64,000 nt of DNA from Marinobacter sediminum. Lineage in GTDB: Bacteria; Pseudomonadota; Gammaproteobacteria; Pseudomonadales; Oleiphilaceae. Shown piece after piece: positions 45,044 through 54,183 of this stretch. Made by a program: the position numbers and the translations under genes. The DNA lies in NCBI RefSeq assembly GCF_023657445.1, contig NZ_JAGTWY010000001.1, positions 2,232,001 through 2,296,000 on the forward strand, read 5' to 3'. Under the pieces are notes generated by a model. That model was given only the letters and a program-made list of their open reading frames with translations. It made no database searches and was not told where the DNA came from. The stretch's first letter is position 1. The number at the start of each line of letters is the position of its first letter.

Positions 45044-45388
45044 CTAGCCACAGCACTTCTTGAATTTAAGGCCGCTACCGCAACTGCATGGATCGTTACG
45101 TGACGGAACCTTGGCCTGCTTGACGGTCTCCCCCTTGTTCAGCAGTGCGGTCAGCTCCGAAATGGATTCCACTGCCCCGTCTCGGGTATCAAGGGTAATG
45201 TCCGCATACAGCTTTGCCTCCGCAACCTGTGCTTCGATCTCCTGCCTGCGGGCTTCACTGGTAACCACAAGCGTTAACGGATACTTCTTGCTGCCACTCT
45301 TTTTACTGGCACTGGTCTGGAAGCCGCCATAGGTCGTGTGATGCTGGCGTGCATCCTGCCGGCCTTTGTAGAAAAATTTGTCTGACAT
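45044..45388 (-). CDS. SEC-C motif metal-binding protein (PBPRA1643 family)
   Basis: A 114-residue protein ending in PSRNDPCSCGSGLKFKKCCG, a SEC-C zinc motif (C-x-C-8-C-C). The N-terminus MSDKFFYKGRQDARQHHTTYGG matches the PBPRA1643 group. The motif resembles the SecA C-terminus and may mediate ribosome or protein contact; the role is unknown. The ATG at 45388 is used; the longer frame to 45736 overlaps an antisense remnant and lacks homology. Confidence 0.88.
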   Translation of the reverse strand: MSDKFFYKGRQDARQHHTTYGGFQTSASKKSGSKKYPLTLVVTSEARRQEIEAQVAEAKLYADITLDTRDGAVESISELTALLNKGETVKQAKVPSRNDPCSCGSGLKFKKCCG

Positions 45389-45533
45389 AGTGAAACCCTG
45401 ATGGCTTAAGGAGGAAAACGGGCTCTCACGGAAACGCTGGCTGCCGTTGAAGCGGACATCTTTTAGCATGCTTACGGGATAGGTTATATAGCAAGGTGTG
45501 AAAAAACTGATGCCTGCATTGAACAAGTCAAAA

Positions 45534-45896
45534 TCACTGACGCATCCGGAACGGCAACGAGAAGCCGAGCTGCACGTCCGGCGAATCCACGGTGACACCG
45601 ACGCCGATGGAAACGTCCATTGAGACGGAGTCACTGAATACATAAGAGCTGCCTGCTGAGAGCACGCCGGTGGTGAGGTAAGAGCCCGGCACTGGCCGGC
45701 TGTTAACCGACGACCGCCGGGTGAATTGATGATCATAGGCGAACGATAGCGAGCTGTTCAGGTTCAGTGCGATGGCCATCCCGAGGGAAAAGCCGATGCT
45801 GTCACCCGGATCAAACCTGCCGAAGGCCTCATCGGTGGCCAGGTTCAGGCTGTTTGGTTCGGCCGCCGCGGGAGCAGTTGTAATGCCGGTCACCAA
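45534..45896 (-). pseudogene. C-terminal fragment of an outer-membrane beta-barrel protein
   Basis: About 120 residues of alternating strands (SIGFSLGMAIALNLNSSLSFAYDHQFTRRS, SAGSSYVFSDSVSMDVSIGVGV) ending in a phenylalanine-rich terminal strand (LGFSLPFRMRQ), like the last four strands of a transporter-type barrel (COG4313-like). There is no signal peptide, and only 109 bases separate its first codon from the next gene, so the N-terminal two-thirds is missing. I infer a truncated remnant. Confidence 0.5.
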
Positions 45897-46005
45897 ACAA
45901 CCTCTTCTTCAGAGAGGCATCCTGCCCGCCGCTCACGTATCATATCGATTCCCCATTACGTGGTCGTAAAGCCGGCCTGTTCCGATAACAACTGAGGAAA
46001 CCACC

Positions 46006-46449
46006 ATGATCTGGACTGTCTATCTATCTGGCGAAATTCATACCGACTGGCGTGAGCAGATTCAGGCCGGGGCGGAAGCTGCTGACTTGCCCGTGGAATT
46101 CACCGCGCCGGTCACCAACCACGAGGCCAGCGATGCCGCCGGGGACGTACTGGGCGAGCCGGACGTGTCTTTCTGGCGTGATCACCAGTCATCCAAGGTT
46201 AACGGCATTCGCACCAAGACCATGCTGGAGCAATGCGACCTGGCCGTGATCCGCTTCGGTGACAAATACAAGCAATGGAACGCGGCCTTTGATGCGGGCT
46301 ACTGCGCTGCAATGGGCACCCCCTATGTCACGCTCCATAATGACGACATCGTCCACCCTCTCAAGGAAGTAGACGCTGCCGCCATGGCCTGGGCACAGAC
46401 GCCGGAGCAGGTTGTTGAGGTATTGAAATACGTCACGACCGCCAAATAG
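46006..46449 (+). CDS. YtoQ family protein
   Basis: A 147-residue protein of the YtoQ family. The start MIWTVYLSGEIHTDWREQI and the NAAFDAGYCAAMGTPYVTLH segment resemble a nucleoside deoxyribosyltransferase-like fold. Function is unknown. GAGGAAACC precedes the ATG. Confidence 0.85.
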   Translation: MIWTVYLSGEIHTDWREQIQAGAEAADLPVEFTAPVTNHEASDAAGDVLGEPDVSFWRDHQSSKVNGIRTKTMLEQCDLAVIRFGDKYKQWNAAFDAGYCAAMGTPYVTLHNDDIVHPLKEVDAAAMAWAQTPEQVVEVLKYVTTAK

Positions 46450-46533
46450 GAAGGTTCCCGCAGCAAGCCCTCGCGGACAGCTCTGGCACCAGGCGTTTGC
46501 CAATCCTAAACAAGCAGTATTCAGGAGTAATTA

Positions 46534-46962
46534 ATGAGCCTTTCACCATTTCATCTGGCGATCCCGGTCTACGACCTTGCTGCGGCCCGAAATTTCTACG
46601 GCGAAGTGTTCGGACTCGAAGAGGGCCGGTCCAGTGAGCAGTGGGTGGACTTCAATTTCTATGGCCACCAGTTGGTCATTCACGAACACCCAAAAACCGC
46701 CTCACAGGAAAGCGCGCACAGCAATTCCGTGGATGGCCACGATGTGCCCGTGCCCCACTTCGGTGTTGTACTGGACTGGGACCAGTGGGAAGCACTTGCA
46801 GAGCGACTGAAATCACTGGGGACTGAATTTGTGATCGAGCCCTATGTGCGATTCCAGGGCCAGGTTGGCGAACAGGCCACCATGTTTCTGTTCGACCCGT
46901 GTGGCAACGCGCTCGAATTCAAAGCGTTCAAGGATATGAGCCAGCTGTTTGCAAAGGACTGA
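46534..46962 (+). CDS. VOC-family (glyoxalase/bleomycin-resistance-like) protein
   Basis: A 142-residue vicinal oxygen chelate protein. The paired beta-alpha-beta-beta modules begin [27 protein letters not shown] and end [25 protein letters not shown]; His7 and Glu131 are typical metal ligands. Substrate unknown. It follows the YtoQ gene by 84 bases. Confidence 0.88.
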   Translation: MSLSPFHLAIPVYDLAAARNFYGEVFGLEEGRSSEQWVDFNFYGHQLVIHEHPKTASQESAHSNSVDGHDVPVPHFGVVLDWDQWEALAERLKSLGTEFVIEPYVRFQGQVGEQATMFLFDPCGNALEFKAFKDMSQLFAKD

Positions 46963-47035
46963 GTTTGAAAGGCCTGCGGGGGCAGTGCAGATTATTGCTG
47001 TCCGGCACCCTAAATGTGCTAGTGTATTTTTGACG

Positions 47036-47059
47036 GTGCCTCCGGAAATACCGGAGCAC
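47036..47059 (+). other. Leader hairpin upstream of phaZ
   Basis: GTG-c-CTCCGG pairs with CCGGAG-CAC around AAATA (9 bp with one bulged C). It begins a GC-rich leader of about 120 bases before the phaZ start at 47180. I do not recognise a riboswitch class. An AT-rich segment (TGTATTTTTG) just upstream could hold the promoter. Confidence 0.4.
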
Positions 47060-47179
47060 AGGCGTTATTCCAGCGGCAGTGCTATCGGAGCCACGCCGGG
47101 GAAATAGCAGTCAGGTGGCGACTGAGGCAAGGGACCTGCTCGACGATGCCGCAACCCAGAACTCAAGCAGGACAATACC

Positions 47180-48397
47180 ATGATGTACTTTGCCCATGAG
47201 ATGAGCCGCGCCGCGCTAATGCCTATACGCATGCTGACTGGTGCTCAGAGTAAGCTGCTCCGACATCCACTAAGCCCCTTGTCCCGCCTTCCCGGGGCGC
47301 GCAGCATTGCTTCGGCCTACGGAGTGTTTGGAGACCTCACCCGCCGCTACCCGAAGCCAGCTTTCAATCTGCACACAACCATCTGTGATGGCGAGCAGGT
47401 CGGCGTCAGTGAAGCCATTGTCAAACGCAAACCGTTTGCTCAGCTCAAACACTTTGAGCGCAGTGTGGAGCGGCCCGATGACCCGAAACTGCTGATCGTG
47501 GCACCGCTGTCCGGGCACTTTGCCTCGCTGCTGCGCGGCACCGTAGAGGCCATGCTGCCAGAACACGACGTGTACATTACCGATTGGCGCGATGCCTGCC
47601 AGGTGCCACTGTCAGCTGGTGATTTTGGCCTCGACGATTACATCGACTACGTCATTGATTTCATCGACCACCTGGGCCCCGACACTCACGTGCTGGCAGT
47701 CTGTCAGCCAGTAGTGCCCGTGCTCGCAGCCACCGCCATCATGGCCGAAGACGGCCACCCTGCGACCCCTCGCTCACTGGCTCTGATGAGTGGCCCCATT
47801 GACGGCCGGGTCGATCCAACCACGCCCTGTGAACTGGCGACCAAGCACAAGCTGGCATGGTTCAAACGCAACCTGGTTCACCCGGTGCCCGCGCCCTATC
47901 CGGGAGCCATGCGCAAGGTTTACCCAGGGTTTCTGCAGCTGGCCGGATTTATGAACATGAATCTCGACCGCCACATTGGTGCCTATCGCGGCCTGTTCAA
48001 ATCCTTTCGCGATAAAAAGACCGACAAGATCACCCGCCATCGTGAATTCTACAACGAATATCTGGCGGTGATGGATCTGCCGGCAACGTATTACCTGGAT
48101 ACCATCCAGCGAGTCTTCCAGGAGTTCCACCTGGCGCGGGGCTGTTTCAGGCATCGTGGACGCCTGGTGAATCCGGCCGCCATCCACAACACCGCGCTGA
48201 TGACAATCGAAGGTGAAAAGGACGATATTTCCAGTCCCGGACAGACCCGGGCCGCCCAGGACCTTTGTGTCAATATTCCGGAATCCCGGCGCCTGCATCA
48301 CCTGCAGCCGGGTGTTGGCCATTACGGTGTATTTAACGGCAGCCAATGGCGTGAATCCATTTCGCCGCGCTTAAGGGATTTCATCCGCGCGGCCTGA
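47180..48397 (+). CDS. phaZ: Intracellular polyhydroxyalkanoate depolymerase
   Basis: A 405-residue alpha/beta hydrolase of the intracellular PHB depolymerase family, which degrades stored polymer to hydroxyalkanoate units. The nucleophile is in HVLAVCQPVVPVLAA (Cys about 176), with the acid in DISSPGQTRAAQD and the His in GVGHYGVFNG. DVYITDWRDACQVPL is a family signature. It lies upstream of phaB and phaC on the same strand, with its own leader. Confidence 0.9.
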   Translation: MMYFAHEMSRAALMPIRMLTGAQSKLLRHPLSPLSRLPGARSIASAYGVFGDLTRRYPKPAFNLHTTICDGEQVGVSEAIVKRKPFAQLKHFERSVERPDDPKLLIVAPLSGHFASLLRGTVEAMLPEHDVYITDWRDACQVPLSAGDFGLDDYIDYVIDFIDHLGPDTHVLAVCQPVVPVLAATAIMAEDGHPATPRSLALMSGPIDGRVDPTTPCELATKHKLAWFKRNLVHPVPAPYPGAMRKVYPGFLQLAGFMNMNLDRHIGAYRGLFKSFRDKKTDKITRHREFYNEYLAVMDLPATYYLDTIQRVFQEFHLARGCFRHRGRLVNPAAIHNTALMTIEGEKDDISSPGQTRAAQDLCVNIPESRRLHHLQPGVGHYGVFNGSQWRESISPRLRDFIRAA

Positions 48398-48521
48398 CCG
48401 GCTGCTTTGCGCTGATTTCTTGTGAGGTTGTGGGGGCTCTGCTAGCTTCAAGTGTGACGTTTTAAATGAGCAAAAATAATCAACCAAAACTCCGTCTCAA
48501 TACAATTTTAAGGAGAGTGTC

Positions 48522-49265
48522 ATGCAAGACCTCAAAGGCAAGGTAGCCATTGTCACCGGCGCCTCTCGTGGCATTGGCCGGCATATCGCGCTTCAGCTTG
48601 CACAGCGCGGCGCCGATGTCGCAATCAACTACCGCTCGCGTCAGTCCGACGCAGACGCGGTCCTCAAGGAGATCGAGGCAACCGGCGTTAGGGCGCTGGC
48701 CTTCCAGGCGGATCTGTCCAAGATGCCAGAGGCCCGCAACCTGATACGTCAGGTCCATGATCAGTGGGGGCGCATCGATATACTGGTGAACAACGCCGGC
48801 ATCACCCGCGACAAGTCGATGAAAAAGCTCACCGACGACGATTGGAACGAAGTGCTCGATACCAACCTGGGAAGCGTGTACGCAACCTGTTCCGAAGTGT
48901 TGAAATTCATGATGGAGCAGCAGTTCGGTCGCATCATCAACATCACTTCGTTCGTCGGCCAGGCTGGCAACTTCGGGCAGGCTAACTACGCAGCCAGTAA
49001 GGGTGGCATCATTGCGTTCACCAAAACCATGGCACTGGAAATGGCTAAAAACAACATTACCGTCAATGCCATTGCCCCGGGCTTTACCGAGACCGAAATG
49101 CTGGCCCAGGTACCTGAGAATATCCGCGAAAAGATCATTGCTCGAGTGCCAATGGGACGGTTTGGTCAACCCGAGGAAATCGCCCGGGCGGTTGTGTTCC
49201 TGGCAGCCGAAGGCGACTACATCACTGGCCAGCAGATTAATGTTAACGGCGGCGTGTATATGTAA
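48522..49265 (+). CDS. phaB: Acetoacetyl-CoA reductase/3-oxoacyl-ACP reductase (SDR)
   Basis: A 247-residue short-chain dehydrogenase. TGASRGIGRHIALQLA holds the cofactor glycine motif, NNAGITRD follows, and the catalytic Ser, Tyr and Lys are in ITSFVG and YAASKGG. Near phaC and phaZ it is likely to reduce acetoacetyl-CoA to 3-hydroxybutyryl-CoA for PHB, although FabG is nearly identical in sequence. TAAGGAGAG precedes the ATG. Confidence 0.82.
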   Translation: MQDLKGKVAIVTGASRGIGRHIALQLAQRGADVAINYRSRQSDADAVLKEIEATGVRALAFQADLSKMPEARNLIRQVHDQWGRIDILVNNAGITRDKSMKKLTDDDWNEVLDTNLGSVYATCSEVLKFMMEQQFGRIINITSFVGQAGNFGQANYAASKGGIIAFTKTMALEMAKNNITVNAIAPGFTETEMLAQVPENIREKIIARVPMGRFGQPEEIARAVVFLAAEGDYITGQQINVNGGVYM

Positions 49266-49359
49266 CGCCATGTCGCGGATAGACGCATAGAACACATGCG
49301 TCCTTCGCCGTTTCTGAAAGACTCGCGGTCGTAGTGGCCGCGTAGTGGAGACTGTGTAA

Positions 49360-51258
49360 ATGTCTGAAAAACCGGTTAAAATCACGCCTCCTCCTGAATT
49401 CGAGCCCAACGTCGTGCCCAAGTCCCTGATGCGCGCAGGCGTGCATGGAAGCCATCTTCTGAAGCGCTCGATTATGCGGAGGCTGCGTGGGGGCGAGCCC
49501 AACCCGGTCAGTGTAAAGAGCATGACCAAACCCTTTGTTTCCCTGACCGGCAAGCTCGCAACCCAGCCCGACACCGTGATCTTCGCCCAGATGCGTCTGA
49601 TCAAGGACAGCACCAGATTCTGGGCGGGCCTGCTGACCAGCGGCATCAGCAATAAGCCACTGGCCGTGGCAGAACCAGAGCCGGGCGACGGGCGCTTCCG
49701 CGACCAGGCCTGGAATGAGGTAATGGCGTTCAATGTCATCAAGCAGGCCTACCTGCTGTCGAATCGCTGGATCATGGACACCATCGAAGATGTGCGTGGC
49801 CTGGACGATCACAACAGACGCAAGCTGCGGTTTTTCACCAGCCAGATGACCGACGCCCTGGCACCGAGCAACTTCATCCTGAGCAATCCCGAAGTGCTGC
49901 GCACGACGATCCAGACCCGGGGCAGGAACCTGCTGCGCGGCATGGCCAACCTGCTGCGTGATCTGGATGAAGGCAAGGGGCCCATGCCCTTTCGCATGTC
50001 CGACCCGGACGCCTTTACGGTTGGTGACAATCTGGCCAACACCCCGGGCGACGTGATTTACCAGAACGAGCTGATGCAGCTCATTCAGTACCGGCCAACC
50101 ACCGAAACCGTGCACCGGCGGCCGTTGCTGGTGATCCCGCCGTGGATCAACAAGTACTACATTCTCGACCTGGGTGAGAAAAAGTCGTTCATCCGCTATT
50201 GGGTAGAACAAGGCCATACAGTGTTCGTAGTCTCCTGGGTGAATCCGGGAGCGGAGCTGGCACACAAGAGCTTTGAAGACTACATGCTGGAAGGGCCTGT
50301 CGCCGCCATGGACGCCATCGAAGAAGCCACGGGCGAGCGTGAGCTCAATACCGTCGGCTACTGTATTGGCGGCACCCTGCTTGGCTGCACTCTGGCCTGG
50401 CTGGCGGCCCGCGGCGATGACCGGGTCAAGAGCGCGACCTTCCTTAACAGCCTGATGGACTTCTCCGAGGTCGGCGACCTGGAAGTGTTCATTGATGAAG
50501 ACGCCGTTAGCAAGCTTGAGAAAGCCATGAACAAACAGGGCTATCTCGAGGGTGCGTCCATGGCGACCGCCTTTAACATGCTTCGGGCCAACAGCCTGAT
50601 ATGGTCCTTCTTCGTCAACAATTACCTGCTCGGGCGCGATAGCGCGCCCTTCGACCTGCTGTACTGGAACGCGGACGCCACCCGCATGCCTGCGGCCATG
50701 CACAGTTTCTATTTACGTAACATGTACCTGCACAACAGGCTGCGTGAGCCCGGCGGTATTGAACTGGCGGGCACGCCGATCGACCTGGGTAAGGTCAAGG
50801 TGCCGAGTTACTTTGCATCGGCCATCGAGGACCACATCGCCCCCTGGATATCCTGTTATCAGGGTTCCCGCAATCTGGGCGGCCCGGTACGCTTTATCCT
50901 CGGCGGCTCGGGGCACATAGCTGGCATCATCAACCCCCCCGAACGGAAGAAGTACGGCTACCGTGTAAACGAGGACAGCAATCTGGATCCGGATGCCTGG
51001 CTACAGGGCGCTGAACAGTTCGAAGGCTCCTGGTGGCCCGACTGGGTCGCCTGGGCTGAACAGTTTGGTGGTGGCGAGGTGGAAGCCCGCTCTGCCGAAA
51101 AAGGGGCACTCCCGGTGATCGAGCCGGCTCCCGGAGCCTATGTGCGAAATGAACCGGCGCCACCGACTCCGACAGTGAGCAAGCGCCGGCAAACTCCGCG
51201 TCAGAAAACAGCGACACGGAAACGGAAACCGGCGCCTGCGAAAGTCACAAGTACTTAG
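49360..51258 (+). CDS. phaC: Class I polyhydroxyalkanoate synthase
   Basis: A 632-residue PHA synthase. The lipase-like box VGYCIGG has the catalytic Cys at 335; RPLLVIPPWINKYYILDL, WNADATRMP and GGSGHIAGIINPP are conserved. It differs from many class I enzymes by a basic C-terminal tail (about 606-632; KRRQTPRQK and RKRKPAPAK) that could bind DNA or the granule surface. No phaA, phasin or phaR is adjacent. The stop overlaps the convergent oxidoreductase gene by 4 bases. Confidence 0.93.
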   Translation: MSEKPVKITPPPEFEPNVVPKSLMRAGVHGSHLLKRSIMRRLRGGEPNPVSVKSMTKPFVSLTGKLATQPDTVIFAQMRLIKDSTRFWAGLLTSGISNKPLAVAEPEPGDGRFRDQAWNEVMAFNVIKQAYLLSNRWIMDTIEDVRGLDDHNRRKLRFFTSQMTDALAPSNFILSNPEVLRTTIQTRGRNLLRGMANLLRDLDEGKGPMPFRMSDPDAFTVGDNLANTPGDVIYQNELMQLIQYRPTTETVHRRPLLVIPPWINKYYILDLGEKKSFIRYWVEQGHTVFVVSWVNPGAELAHKSFEDYMLEGPVAAMDAIEEATGERELNTVGYCIGGTLLGCTLAWLAARGDDRVKSATFLNSLMDFSEVGDLEVFIDEDAVSKLEKAMNKQGYLEGASMATAFNMLRANSLIWSFFVNNYLLGRDSAPFDLLYWNADATRMPAAMHSFYLRNMYLHNRLREPGGIELAGTPIDLGKVKVPSYFASAIEDHIAPWISCYQGSRNLGGPVRFILGGSGHIAGIINPPERKKYGYRVNEDSNLDPDAWLQGAEQFEGSWWPDWVAWAEQFGGGEVEARSAEKGALPVIEPAPGAYVRNEPAPPTPTVSKRRQTPRQKTATRKRKPAPAKVTST

Positions 51259-52250
51259 AGCTTCACCATCAACTTACCCTTGTTCTCACCGGAGAGGAAC
51301 AGGGTAAGACCGCTCATGGCCGACTCCAGCCCCTCCAGAACGTGGGCCCGATATTTAATATGCCCGTTCTGGACATAGGGGGCGAGCTTGGCCATCAGCT
51401 CCTGCGTCCGGTGCAGGTGATCTGGCATGGTGAACCCCTGGATCGACAGGCGTTTCTTGATGATACGCATCCAGTTGGGGCCGGGGCGCGGGTTGGCGGA
51501 GGTATAATCGGCAATCATTCCGCATACCACGATACGGCCGTGAGCATTCATCCGCTCGAACACAAAGTCCTGAATCGGGCCGCCGGTGTTCTCGAAATAA
51601 ACGTCGATGCCATCCGGCGCCAATTCATCCAGCTTCGCGCCCAGGTCGTCGGTCTTGTAGTTCACGGCGCCATCGAAGCCCAGATCGTTGACAATCCAGT
51701 CCGCCTTCTCATCGCTGCCCACCACACCAATGACCCGCAGGCCATCGGCCTTGGCCAACTGGCCTACGATTGAGCCGACAGAGCCGGCCGCACCGGACAC
51801 CACCAGCGTTTCACCCGCCTTGGGATGACCACAGCCATACAGGCCCTGGGTGGCTGTAAGCCCCGGGAGCGCGAATACCGACAGCGCCATTTCCGGCGGC
51901 AGGTTTTTGTCCAGCTTGTTCACGCCCGTGCCATCCGACAGAGCCATCTCCTGCCAGCCAAACATCCCCATGACCTGATCGCCCACGGCAAAATCCGGGT
52001 GATTGGAGGCAACCACCTCGCCGATGCCCGACGAGCGCATAACTGAGCCAAGCTCCACTGGCGGAATATAGCTGTCGGTATCGGAGCTCATCCAGCCCAT
52101 CATGGCGGGGTCGAGGGACATATAGGTCTGCCTGACCACAAACTCGCCTTCGGCGGGTTCCGGAACCGTTTTTTCCACAACCTCGAAAAGCTCCGGCCCT
52201 ATATTCGCCTCAGGCCGCTTTATCAGGTTAATCGCTTTATAGGTACTCAT
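51255..52250 (-). CDS. NADP-dependent MDR oxidoreductase (CurA/YncB-like)
   Basis: A 331-residue medium-chain reductase of the leukotriene B4 dehydrogenase-like group. TYMSLDPAMMGWMS, VSGAAGSVGSIVGQLAKADGLRVIG (Rossmann) and YFENTGGPIQDFVFERM are family features. It probably reduces 2-alkenals or similar enones with NADPH. The ATG at 52250 gives the usual MSTYKAINLIKRPE start; the longer frame to 52403 is not supported. Confidence 0.9.
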   Translation of the reverse strand: MSTYKAINLIKRPEANIGPELFEVVEKTVPEPAEGEFVVRQTYMSLDPAMMGWMSSDTDSYIPPVELGSVMRSSGIGEVVASNHPDFAVGDQVMGMFGWQEMALSDGTGVNKLDKNLPPEMALSVFALPGLTATQGLYGCGHPKAGETLVVSGAAGSVGSIVGQLAKADGLRVIGVVGSDEKADWIVNDLGFDGAVNYKTDDLGAKLDELAPDGIDVYFENTGGPIQDFVFERMNAHGRIVVCGMIADYTSANPRPGPNWMRIIKKRLSIQGFTMPDHLHRTQELMAKLAPYVQNGHIKYRAHVLEGLESAMSGLTLFLSGENKGKLMVKL

Positions 52251-52428
52251 AGAGACATTTCTCCTTTCGTGATTGATGGAACCTTTAGTGGCCAGTGATA
52301 CGGTTAGGTTCATAGTAGCACTCACGCCAAACCGGGAAATAACCGTGCTCCTGCCGCCGTTGGCCCACAGGTTACAGGTAAGAAACGACAGGCAACCAAA
52401 CACCCTGCACCGGTGTTTCGGCGGGGGC

Positions 52429-52884
52429 TTACAGAACGAGCGTCAGCCCACCCGTAATAACGGCAAACAGAATGGACAACCCGATCAGAGTCTTCCAGGG
52501 AAACGCTGGCGAAGGCGGCTCCACCGCGAGCTGTTTTTCGAGATAGTTTCTCAGCAACCGGGTATTACGGGTATTGGCCTTGTAGATGGCATCAAAGCCA
52601 TCCCCCACCACTGGCAGCAGTCCACCAAGAAAATCAATGCCCATATTGCGCAGCATCCGCAGCTTCACATCCTTGCTGGCACCCGCTCGTTGCGCTTCGA
52701 TAAGTACATAGCCAGACAACACCAGTCCGGCGAAATCGCCTACCACTGGCAGCAAGCCAATAATGGCCTCTACGCCAATTGTGACTCGGGTGAAAGGAAT
52801 GCTGATGCTGCTGTCGGTAAACCGGCTGAACTTATCCAGCCGCTCGAGGATCGCCAGTTGCTGGGCTTCCGTAGGCTTCACCAT
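52429..52884 (-). CDS. DUF4112 family membrane protein
   Basis: A 151-residue protein. FTRVTIGVEAIIGLLPVVGDFAGLVLSGYV and GIDFLGGLLPVVGDGFDAIYKANTRN are the paired glycine-rich repeats of DUF4112, with a C-terminal membrane helix. Function unknown. The ATG at 52884 follows GGAG; a frame from 52908 is possible. Confidence 0.85.
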   Translation of the reverse strand: MVKPTEAQQLAILERLDKFSRFTDSSISIPFTRVTIGVEAIIGLLPVVGDFAGLVLSGYVLIEAQRAGASKDVKLRMLRNMGIDFLGGLLPVVGDGFDAIYKANTRNTRLLRNYLEKQLAVEPPSPAFPWKTLIGLSILFAVITGGLTLVL

Positions 52885-53010
52885 TACATCTCCAGACAGT
52901 ACAACCAATGGGCAGAATCGAAGGATGCCGCCAATATCCCACTCAACACACTCTCCATAGTGGGTGGAGTAATTCAGAATTAAAGTCCGTCCCGGTCTCT
53001 CAACAAAAAA

Positions 53011-53883
53011 TCAGTTGTGGATGAACAGCCCTTCGATATTCGTTAGTGCATCGTGAAGAAAACCGTGATGTTCCATTAATGGCTCTGTGCTCAGCAAACC
53101 CGTCAGTACAAGAATCGGAACCGGCGATATGGCAATCGCCAGGGTTAAAACAAAGGCGCGCAAGCTGAACTGCCTGCTCACGCCGCAAAGCAACGCAACT
53201 CCGCCGCCCCCGCCAAGCGCGGCATTGCCCGGAAAATTAAGGCAAACAGCCAGTGCCAGATGGCGGTGATTGACCAAAGTGCCGGATACCATCCCATCGC
53301 GAGGCACAACAACACCAATGCGTTCCAGCAACTTCGCAACAACCTGCTCGGGAAGCGCTCGCCCCACCGCATAGGCCAGTATCAGTCCGCCAAGAGTCGC
53401 CGCGTACGCCGCCAAAGCGCCAGCAGGACCGAATACGGCCATGATGAGCAGGCCCAATTCGACGCCCGGGAGAAAAGGCATCGCGAGCACCACCCCATAC
53501 ACAATCACAAGCAATACTATCGAAGCGGGGCCAAGTACCTCACGCATCGAGAACAGCATGGACTGCGCATCGTGGAACCCCATATGCGACAGGGAGTGCC
53601 CGAGAACGAGGAGCGCCACCCACACAAAGATCATGCAAACGCTGCGAAACCCAGGGTTTGGCACCCACGGCAAGCTGATGGCAATGAAATACACCAAAGC
53701 GCTAATAAGCAACGTTGTCGCTGCGATCCGGAACGCCGGGAGGTTCAGGATTTCAACTATGTCCGATTGGTACGCATGTGCCAGCCGGTGAATGAAAGCA
53801 ACGAGAAGGAGCCAGGCCACTACCGTTGCCGTTACCCTGAGCCAGACAAAAACGCCCGGCACTGCCCGACGCTTGTTTGTCAT
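53011..53883 (-). CDS. VTT/TVP38-like multi-pass membrane protein
   Basis: A 290-residue membrane protein with about six hydrophobic segments. FPGNAALGGGGGVALLCGVSRQF and the PFLPGVELGLLIMAVFGPAG region resemble the VTT (SNARE-associated/DedA-related) family, which may scramble or transport lipids. The N-terminal extension (about 90 residues) is longer than usual. Function unknown. Confidence 0.72.
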   Translation of the reverse strand: MTNKRRAVPGVFVWLRVTATVVAWLLLVAFIHRLAHAYQSDIVEILNLPAFRIAATTLLISALVYFIAISLPWVPNPGFRSVCMIFVWVALLVLGHSLSHMGFHDAQSMLFSMREVLGPASIVLLVIVYGVVLAMPFLPGVELGLLIMAVFGPAGALAAYAATLGGLILAYAVGRALPEQVVAKLLERIGVVVPRDGMVSGTLVNHRHLALAVCLNFPGNAALGGGGGVALLCGVSRQFSLRAFVLTLAIAISPVPILVLTGLLSTEPLMEHHGFLHDALTNIEGLFIHN

Positions 53884-54183
53884 GTCGCCCTCCAGTTCCC
53901 CGGAGACCAGCTGACTGCGACGGGTTTCGCTCGTCGCCTGCCGGAAATCCTGGGCCTTGCATGAGGCCAGCGCATAGCGTTGCGTAAAACCGGGAGGCGC
54001 GCAGCGGTGGAGTAGGTTTCCAGTAACGATGTCTTATCAGGTCATCGACACGGAGCGGACTTGCCTTTGAAGTATAGTCTGCGGTTTACGGTTTCGATTC
54101 CCTAAAACCTGTGAGGCGCAAAGTTAACCGGAAAATCACGGGCCCTCCCTGGCCCTGGTCGAACACAAGACTTGCACCCGGGA
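53884..54183. other. 300-base gap with no supported gene
   Basis: I see no ORF with homology. A 6-bp hairpin (GCGACG/CGTCGC, 53917-53937) lies just upstream of the minus-strand VTT gene and may belong to its leader. The remainder contains the end region of the esterase transcript. Confidence 0.4.

Noticed and set aside
48480..49742. A 420-codon minus-strand frame
   Set aside because: It is antisense to phaB and the start of phaC; no homology is seen.
49243..50703. A 486-codon minus-strand frame
   Set aside because: It is antisense to phaC, which has an intact catalytic box.
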